This document shows, piece after piece, positions 58,739 through 64,000 of a stretch of 64,000 nt of DNA. The notes beneath the pieces were generated by a model. The model did no database searches and had not been told where the DNA came from. It saw nothing but the letters and a program-made list of their open reading frames with translations. Numbering within the stretch: position 1 is the stretch's first letter; every line of letters starts with the position of its first letter. Source of the stretch: Gulosibacter sp. 10 (lineage in GTDB: Bacteria > Actinomycetota > Actinomycetes > Actinomycetales > Microbacteriaceae); NCBI RefSeq assembly GCF_900163695.1, contig NZ_FUIC01000037.1, positions 1 to 64,000 of the forward strand. The letters are read 5' to 3'. The position numbers were made by a program, and so were the translations under genes.

Positions 58739-59341
58739 ATGGGCAGACCGAGGAAATTCGACGAGGCCGCCGTGCTCGACGCCGCGGCGGCGGAGTTCCG
58801 CGTGCACGGCTTCGCCGACACGTCCACCGAGCGGCTCTGCGAGGCCGCGGGGGTGCGGCGAGGCAGCCTCTACAACGCCTTCACCTCCAAGGACGAGCTG
58901 TTCGTCCGCGCCCTGGAGCGCTACGCGACGACCTATCGGGAGCGGCAGGCGGAGGTGCTCGAGAACACCGCGCTCACCGGCGCCGAGCGCCTGCGCGTGA
59001 TCATGGGCCGGGTGATCGACGAGGAGCGCACGGCGCGCCGGGCCGGGCACGGCGCCGGATGCATGGTCGTGCATTCGCTCATGACGCCGGGCCTGCGGGA
59101 GCGGGACGAGCGCATCGCCCGCATCCTCGATCGCGACCTGCGCGAGCGACTGGAGCTGCTCGAGGGCGCCATCCGGGCGGGGCGGCTGGACGGCTCGGTA
59201 CCGCAGGACGCGGACCCCGCCGAGGGCGCGGCCCTCTTCGTGACCGTCGTGAACGGCATCCGCATCATGGGCCAGGCCGGCACGCCCGCGGACGTCCTGG
59301 AGCGCACCGCCCTGGCCGGCATCGCCACGCTGCTGGCCTGA
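58739..59341 (+). CDS. TetR-family transcriptional regulator
   Basis: 200 residues. GRPRKFDEAAVLDAAAAEF, SLYNAFTSKDELF; same subfamily as 17125 and 39734. TTGACT (58702-58707) and TAGCGT (58726-58731) precede the ATG, the latter by 7 bases, so leaderless. TCAAAAAC occurs both here (58713-58720) and inverted before the MFS gene (about 59380-59387), suggesting one repressor for both. Confidence 0.9.
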   Translation: MGRPRKFDEAAVLDAAAAEFRVHGFADTSTERLCEAAGVRRGSLYNAFTSKDELFVRALERYATTYRERQAEVLENTALTGAERLRVIMGRVIDEERTARRAGHGAGCMVVHSLMTPGLRERDERIARILDRDLRERLELLEGAIRAGRLDGSVPQDADPAEGAALFVTVVNGIRIMGQAGTPADVLERTALAGIATLLA

Positions 59342-59412
59342 ACCGCCGCCTCCGCCGGGGGCGGCATACTCTCGACCAAGTTTTTGACTTTGAAATACAG
59401 AAAGGTGCACCC

Positions 59413-60621
59413 GTGACACGCATCCCCCTGTCGGCCTACCTCATGGCGCTCGGCGTATTCGTGATGGTCAGCAGCGAGCTCATCGTGAGCGGCCTCATGC
59501 CGCAGATGGCCCGGGACCTCGGGGCCACGATCCCCCGCATCGGCTATCTCGTGACGGCGTACGCGCTGGCGATGGCGCTGGGCGGCCCGGTGCTCACCGT
59601 CGCCGTGATGCGGCTGCGGACGGACCGCGCGCTCCTCGCCCTGTTCGTCGTGTTCTTCATCGGCAACGCGATCGCGGCGCTCTCGGACTCCTACGGCGCG
59701 ATGCTCCTCGGCCGGCTGGTGACGGGAGCCGCCTCCGGGGCCTTCTTCGGCGTCTCGCTCTCCGCCGTCGCGCAGGTCACCGCCCCCGAGCTGCGCGGAC
59801 GGGCGTCCGGCGTGGTGATGCAGGGCCTCATGCTCGGCACCGCGCTCGGCCTGCCGCTCTCCACGCTCATCGGCGGCGCGTTCGGCTGGCGCGCGGCGTT
59901 CTACGCCATCGCGGCGCTGACGATCGTCATCGCCGCGGTGACGATGCTGGCGCTCCCCCGCCTGGAGCCGGACGGGGCCGGCGGCCTGAGGGCCGAGCTG
60001 CGGGCGTTCCGGAGTCCGCGGCTGTGGGGCATCATGGCCACCTCGACCCTGATCATCGGCGCCACGTTCGCCGCCTTCTCCTACTTCGCGCCGATCCTCA
60101 CCGAGGTCTCCGGCTTCTCCGAGTCCGTCGTGCCGCTGCTCCTGCTCGGCTACGGCGCCGCGACGGTCCTCGGCAACATCGTCGTCGCCCGGCTCGCCCA
60201 GTCGCGCACCATCGCGGTGATCGTGGCCGGCCTGCTGCTCAACGTCGCGTTCCTCGTCGGCTTCGGCCTGTTCGCGCACCTGCCGATCCCCGCGGTGATC
60301 GCGATGGCCGGCGTCGGGCTGGTCGGGATCACGCTCAACCCGGCGATGATCATGCGCGTGCAGGGCGCGGGCGGCACGGGCTCGCTCGTGCAGACCGCGC
60401 ACTCCTCGTTCATCACGCTCGGCGTCGTCATCGGCTCCGCGATCGGCGGGCTCGCCATCGACGTCGCGGGCCTGCGGGCGCCGCTCTGGGTCGGCGCCGC
60501 GCTGGCCGCGGCCGCCCTCCTCACCATGCTCCCCGCGATCGCCGCCACGGCCCGTCGCGGCCGCGCCTCGGCGCGCGAATCCGCATCCGACCTCGAGGCC
60601 CCCGCCCGGGCGGAGCCGTGA
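59413..60621 (+). CDS. MFS transporter (DHA1)
   Basis: 402 residues, 12 helices. ALGVFVMVSSELIVSGLMPQM in helix 1, VAVMRLRTDRALL in loop 2-3, and QGLMLGTALGLPLSTLIG in helix 5. GTG start with GAAAGG upstream. It lies 71 bases after tetR and is followed by an MDR oxidoreductase, so the three probably form one inducible unit. Substrate unknown. Confidence 0.9.
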   Translation: MTRIPLSAYLMALGVFVMVSSELIVSGLMPQMARDLGATIPRIGYLVTAYALAMALGGPVLTVAVMRLRTDRALLALFVVFFIGNAIAALSDSYGAMLLGRLVTGAASGAFFGVSLSAVAQVTAPELRGRASGVVMQGLMLGTALGLPLSTLIGGAFGWRAAFYAIAALTIVIAAVTMLALPRLEPDGAGGLRAELRAFRSPRLWGIMATSTLIIGATFAAFSYFAPILTEVSGFSESVVPLLLLGYGAATVLGNIVVARLAQSRTIAVIVAGLLLNVAFLVGFGLFAHLPIPAVIAMAGVGLVGITLNPAMIMRVQGAGGTGSLVQTAHSSFITLGVVIGSAIGGLAIDVAGLRAPLWVGAALAAAALLTMLPAIAATARRGRASARESASDLEAPARAEP

Positions 60622-60707
60622 ACGGCTCTCTCCCGCGCGGCGCCGAGCGCGATCCCCGCCCCTCCCCAACCTCATCCCACCACCCCGATTCCCGAGCAAG
60701 GAGCACC

Positions 60708-61652
60708 ATGCACACCACCGAGCAGCGATCGACCGAGCCGGCCGCCCGCGGCGCCATGCGCGCGATCATCCACGACGGCACGGCCTTCCGGTTCGCCGAG
60801 GCCCCCGTGCCGCGGCGCGAGCAGCCGGACGAGGTGCTCGTCCGGGTCGCGACGATCTCCGAGAACCGCGGCGAGCACGGATTCGCCTGGGAGCCGGGCC
60901 GGGTCGTCGGCTGGGACGCGGCGGGCACGGTCGTCGAGACCAGCGCGGACGGCCTCGGCCCCGCCGTCGGCACCAGGGTCGCGACCTGGGGCTTCTCCGG
61001 CGCATGGGCCGAATACCGCTCGGTGCGCCGAGGCTGCCTCGCCGCCGTGCCCGAGGGCGTCGGCGATGCGGTCGCGGCCTCCATCCCGGTGGCGGGCATG
61101 ACCGCGCTGCAGGCCATCCGCATGGCGGGCATCCGCCCCGGCACCGGCGTCGCGATCACCGGCGCCACCGGCGGCGTCGGGCACCTCGCGGTCCAGCTCG
61201 CCGCCGAGGCCGGAGCCGCGGTGACGGCGCCCGTCCGGAGCCCCGGAGCGGCGGTGTGGCTGCTCGAGCGACCCGGCGGGGACGCGATCCGGCTCCTCGA
61301 CGCGGCGGAGGCTAGATCGCTCGGCGCCGTGGACGCGGTGATCGACGCCGTGGGCGGTCCGCTGCTCGCCGAGCTGCTCGATCACGTCCGCCCGGGCGGG
61401 CGCGCCGTCTTGGTCGGATCGGCCTCGGGTCGGCGCGCCGCCGTCGACACGGGCTCGCTCGCGGGCCGCCGGATCGACCTGCTGAGCGTGCGCATCCCCG
61501 AGGCGGTGGACGAGGCGCTCGGGCACCTGCTCGCGCTCGTGGACGACGGCCGCCTCGAGATCAGCGTCGAGGTCGAGGGCGGCTGGGAGCGGCTGCTCGC
61601 CGCCGAGCCGGGTGACGGTGTCCGCGGCAAGCGGGTCTACCGCGTGCGCTGA
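60708..61652 (+). CDS. MDR-family oxidoreductase (quinone reductase-like)
   Basis: 314 residues. GroES-like start AIIHDGTAFRFAEAPVP, RVVGWDAAGTVVE, and Rossmann motif GATGGVGHLAVQLAAEAG. No zinc ligands. AAGGAG before the ATG. Downstream of the MFS pump at 59413 and convergent with another MDR gene at 61668. Reduces a quinone or enone with NADPH; substrate unknown. Confidence 0.88.
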   Translation: MHTTEQRSTEPAARGAMRAIIHDGTAFRFAEAPVPRREQPDEVLVRVATISENRGEHGFAWEPGRVVGWDAAGTVVETSADGLGPAVGTRVATWGFSGAWAEYRSVRRGCLAAVPEGVGDAVAASIPVAGMTALQAIRMAGIRPGTGVAITGATGGVGHLAVQLAAEAGAAVTAPVRSPGAAVWLLERPGGDAIRLLDAAEARSLGAVDAVIDAVGGPLLAELLDHVRPGGRAVLVGSASGRRAAVDTGSLAGRRIDLLSVRIPEAVDEALGHLLALVDDGRLEISVEVEGGWERLLAAEPGDGVRGKRVYRVR

Positions 61653-61667
61653 TGCCGCGCCGGGGCG

Positions 61668-62570
61668 TCAGGGCTCGAGCAGGATCTTCCCCCGCGCCCT
61701 CCCGGTGCGGCTGAGCCGCAGCGCGTCGACCGCCCGCGCGAGGGGGAAGACCTCGCCGACGCGCACCTCGAGCGCGCCCCGCTCGGCGAGGGCGACCGTG
61801 CGCTCGAGCTCGTCCTCGGCGTGCCGCACCCAGGGGATGCCCGCCGCCTGCGAGTGCTCGTCGCCCCAGGCCGTGACCGCCCTGCCGCCGGGGGCGAGCG
61901 CCGACCGGGTGGCCGCCACCGACTCCGCGCCGCCGACCGCATCCGCGCTCGCCGTGACGGGGCCGAGCCGCCGCAGCGCGTCGACGAGCCCCGCGCCGTA
62001 CGCCACGGGCACGGCCCCGAGCGAGCGGAGGTAGTCGTGGTTGGCGGGCGACGCGGTGCCGACGACCCGGGCGCCGCGGTCGACCGCGATCTGCACGGCC
62101 GCCGCGCCGACGGCGCCCGCGGCGCCGTGCACGAGCAGGGTGTCGGCCTCGGCCACGCCGAGGTGGTCGACCAGCGAGTAGCCCGCCACCGCCGAGGACG
62201 GCAGCCCCGCGGCCTGCGCGAGGTCCAGGCTCCGGGGCCGGCGCACGACCAGCGCGGCGTCCACGACGAGCCGCTCGCGGTACGCGCCGCCCCGCGCGCC
62301 GACGATCACCGGGTCGCCGATGCCGAGGCCCGCGACCTCGCCGCCGACGGCCTCGACGATTCCGGTGGCCGCCCAGCCCGGGACGTGCGGGAAGGGCGCG
62401 CGATCGGTCCGCCGGAAGAAGCCCGCGACCATCTTCCAGTCGACGGGGTTCACCCCGATCATCTCCGCGCGGACCAGCACCTGCCCGGCGCCGGGCGCCT
62501 CCGGGTGCTCGTCCTCGACGCGGAGGACCTCGGGGCCGCCGTACTCGTGATACGCGATTCGTCTGCTCAT
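61668..62570 (-). CDS. MDR-family oxidoreductase (NADPH:quinone reductase-like)
   Basis: 300 residues. AYHEYGGPEVLRVEDEHPEA opening and ATGIVEAVGGEV, then GAAGAVGAAAVQIAVDRGA and a C-terminal GRARGKILLEP typical of QOR-type enzymes. TAGCCT lies 7 bases before the ATG. The divergent-less layout (MerR gene directly upstream on the same strand, operator overlapping the MerR stop) makes MerR its likely activator. Confidence 0.9.
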   Translation of the reverse strand: MSRRIAYHEYGGPEVLRVEDEHPEAPGAGQVLVRAEMIGVNPVDWKMVAGFFRRTDRAPFPHVPGWAATGIVEAVGGEVAGLGIGDPVIVGARGGAYRERLVVDAALVVRRPRSLDLAQAAGLPSSAVAGYSLVDHLGVAEADTLLVHGAAGAVGAAAVQIAVDRGARVVGTASPANHDYLRSLGAVPVAYGAGLVDALRRLGPVTASADAVGGAESVAATRSALAPGGRAVTAWGDEHSQAAGIPWVRHAEDELERTVALAERGALEVRVGEVFPLARAVDALRLSRTGRARGKILLEP

Positions 62571-62577
62571 GCGACCG

Positions 62578-62609
62578 AGGCTAGGGCCTCACATCGGTGT
62601 CAGGGTCAA
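62578..62609 (-). promoter_or_regulatory. MerR-type promoter of the MDR gene
   Basis: On the minus strand TTGACC (62609-62604) and TAGCCT (62583-62578) are 20 bases apart, longer than the usual 17 and typical of MerR-activated promoters. CCTGACA/TGTGAGG (62604-62598 and 62593-62587) form a near-perfect dyad between them, resembling the site at 24937-24958. The -35 box overlaps the merR stop codon. Confidence 0.65.
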
Positions 62610-62983
62610 GCCCGCCCGTCTCCCCGGGCGGGTTCGGGGCTCGCGGCGATGACGGCCTCGAGCGCGTCGACCGAGCCGCGCAGCGTCGCGATGCGCCCGA
62701 GCAGCTCGTCCCGCTCGGCGACCAGCTCGTCGTAGAGGTCGGGGCACGCGAGCCCCAGCCCGTCCTCGTGCTCCGCGAGGCAGGGCAGGATGGGGCGGAT
62801 CGTGCGCGTGCCGAGCCCCGCCGCCAGCAGCGCCCGGATGCGCCGCACCAGAACCACGTCCCCCTCGTCGTACATCCGATAGCCGCCCGGCGAGCGCGTC
62901 GGATGCAGCAGCCGCTGCTCCTCGTAGTAGCGCAGGGAGCGGATGCTCGCGCCCGCCCGCCGCGACAGCTCGCCGATCCTCAT
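62606..62983 (-). CDS. MerR-family transcriptional regulator
   Basis: 125 residues. MRIGELSRRAGASIRSLRYYE HTH start (first 20 residues and wing), RTIRPILPCLAEHEDG, and a C-terminal coiled coil (LVAERDELLGRIATLRG). Only two Cys, not in a metal-loop arrangement. Paralogue of the protein at 24526. Directly upstream of the MDR gene it probably activates; the DNA-distorting promoter spacing supports this. Confidence 0.9.
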   Translation of the reverse strand: MRIGELSRRAGASIRSLRYYEEQRLLHPTRSPGGYRMYDEGDVVLVRRIRALLAAGLGTRTIRPILPCLAEHEDGLGLACPDLYDELVAERDELLGRIATLRGSVDALEAVIAASPEPARGDGRA

Positions 62984-63106
62984 GCGGGCCCCTTCCCTCT
63001 CCGACGCGGACCGCGCCGCGATACGGACATTCTCGCCCGCCTCCGCCCGGTGCGCATCCCCGCCGCGGGCCGCGCCGCATCCGGCCGGCACGGATAGGAT
63101 CGGCAG

Positions 63107-63658
63107 ATGACCGAGACACGACCCGACGGCGTCCCCCGGCCGTGCCCGCCCAGGCGGGGCGAGGAGGCCTTCGCGCAGGATGCGGATGCGCGGCTCGGGA
63201 ACTTCGTGAAGCAGGCGGAGCAGGCGCTCATCGCCGCGAAGTCCGAGGCGCTGCGCCCCTTCGACCTGACGGTGGCGCAGTACGCGGCGATGATGGCGCT
63301 GTACTACGCGCCCGGCCAGTCCTCGGCCCAGCTGGCCAGGGTGGCGGCCGTGACCCCGCAGACGATGGCGACCATCCTCGCGAAGCTCGAGCGCAAGGGG
63401 CTCATCGAGCGGACCCCTGCGAAGGCGCATCGCAAGGTGCTCGTGACCGAGCTCACCGCAGAGGGAGAATCGCTGCTGCTGCGCGCGGACGAGCGCGCCC
63501 GCGCCGTCGAGGAGCGGCTGGCCGACGCGTTCACCGCGCAGGAGCACGCCGCCGCCCGCGATCTGCTGCGGAGGATCGCGGCGGCGCTGCGGGGCGGGGC
63601 ACATGAGGCCGAGGCGGACGAGGCCGGGGCGCCCGGGCGTCCCGGGGCATCCGGGTAG
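63107..63658 (+). CDS. MarR-family transcriptional regulator
   Basis: 183 residues, longer than usual because of a Pro/Arg-rich start (20 residues) and an acidic Gly/Ala-rich end. HTH LARVAAVTPQTMATILAKLE and wing HRKVLVTELT. TAGGAT lies exactly 6 bases before the ATG (leaderless type). Convergent with the aldo/keto reductase, so its own target is not evident here. Confidence 0.9.
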   Translation: MTETRPDGVPRPCPPRRGEEAFAQDADARLGNFVKQAEQALIAAKSEALRPFDLTVAQYAAMMALYYAPGQSSAQLARVAAVTPQTMATILAKLERKGLIERTPAKAHRKVLVTELTAEGESLLLRADERARAVEERLADAFTAQEHAAARDLLRRIAAALRGGAHEAEADEAGAPGRPGASG

Positions 63659-63667
63659 CGCCGCCGT

Positions 63668-64000
63668 TCAATAGCGCGAGCCGTACGGCGCCGGGAGCGC
63701 GTCGAGCTCGCCCAGCTCCGCACCGCTCAGCTCGAGGTCCGCGGCAGCGAGGTTCTCGGCCAGGTGCGCGCCGCTGCGCGTGCCCGGGATCGGGATGATG
63801 CGCTCGGAGCGGGCGAGCAGCCAGGCCAACGACACCTGCGCCGGAGTCGCCCCGTGCGCCGCGGCGATCCGCGAGACCGCGTCGACGATGGCGCGGTTCC
63901 GGGCGAAGGCCTCCGGGGTGAAGCGCGGATTGGCGGCCCGGAAGTCGTCGTCCTCGAACTCCCCCGGCGCGAGCGTGCCCGTCAGGTAGCCCCGCCCGAG
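63668..64000 (-). CDS. Aldo/keto reductase, C-terminal part (5' end outside window)
   Basis: The 110 visible codons read LGRGYLTGTLAPGEFEDDDF, then RNRAIVDAVSRIAAAHGATP and IIPIPGTRSGAHLAENLAA before the TGA at 63670. The IPIPGTR(S) loop that clamps the NADPH phosphate is characteristic of AKRs. The N-terminal barrel and catalytic Tyr lie outside. Family certain; substrate unknown. Confidence 0.92.
   Translation of the reverse strand, partial: LGRGYLTGTLAPGEFEDDDFRAANPRFTPEAFARNRAIVDAVSRIAAAHGATPAQVSLAWLLARSERIIPIPGTRSGAHLAENLAAADLELSGAELGELDALPAPYGSRY

Noticed and set aside
1-64000. CRISPR arrays, tRNA/rRNA genes, insertion sequences, prophage or integrase genes
   Set aside because: I saw no regular spacer-repeat array, no cloverleaf-like gene and no transposase, integrase or phage structural protein in any frame.

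Overview
The window is a piece of a very G+C-rich actinobacterial chromosome. Third codon positions are almost all G or C, GTG starts are frequent, and many genes have a -10-like hexamer only 6-7 bases before the start codon, as expected of leaderless mRNAs. The gene families (actinobacterial Ser/Thr kinase, vWA protein, CGNR zinc finger, DrrAB-type exporter, MmyB-type XRE regulator, Cmx-like MFS pumps) fit Microbacteriaceae such as Leucobacter or Microbacterium. That placement is inference from composition and families, not from a marker gene. No tRNA, rRNA, CRISPR array, transposase, integrase or phage gene is visible.

The dominant theme is export. Nearly every unit is a transporter beside its own regulator, often divergent, with inverted repeats between them. 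I count 15 MFS pumps (two frameshifted) plus one MFS remnant, two EamA/DMT transporters, a paired SMR system (second subunit frameshifted), one DrrAB-type ABC exporter and one TauE/SafE-type transporter. About 24 regulators accompany them: 8 TetR, 5 ArsR-type, 3 LysR, 3 MarR, 2 MerR, 1 HxlR, 1 XRE/MmyB and 1 CGNR. A second layer is small redox or detoxifying enzymes: four SDRs, three MDR oxidoreductases, an aldo/keto reductase, a luciferase-like monooxygenase, an alpha/beta hydrolase and two GNAT acetyltransferases.

Layout. 1-3.5 kb: Ser/Thr kinase (cut by the window edge) divergent from a vWA surface protein, then a small membrane protein. 3.5-8 kb: two LysR/EamA pairs. 8-10.5 kb: MarR, SMR pair and MFS. 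10.6-12.7 kb: MarR and a DHA2 pump of less G+C-extreme composition. 12.8-13.7 kb: YjbR-type protein and two gene remnants. 13.7-17.7 kb: TetR/GNAT, then an SDR-MFS operon with divergent TetR. 17.8-21.2 kb: ArsR/MFS and drrAB. 21.5-31.5 kb: sortase-like protein, LysR/MFS, MerR/MFS, MFS-ArsR, TauE/SafE, CGNR, ArsR/MFS. 31.6-34.2 kb: hypothetical protein, HAD phosphatase, a toxin/antitoxin-like three-gene operon and an MFS remnant. 34.4-42.4 kb: TetR-SDR, GNAT, frameshifted MFS/TetR, two hypotheticals, TetR/SDR-MFS. 42.5-47.6 kb: MFS-SDR-hydrolase-hypothetical-monooxygenase cluster and a ParDE-like module. 47.6-52 kb: XRE/frameshifted MFS and TetR-MFS. 52-55.2 kb: HxlR/MDR and an ArsR-SRPBCC-SnoaL-TfoX run. 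55.2-55.8 kb: YefM-YoeB. 55.9-64 kb: TetR/membrane protein, ArsR-MFS, TetR-MFS-MDR, MerR-MDR, MarR, and the end of an aldo/keto reductase.

Taken together the region looks like an accumulation of independently regulated, substrate-inducible export and detoxification cassettes (an efflux island), with visible decay: three +1 shifts in C-runs and three remnants. Pump substrates cannot be read from sequence.
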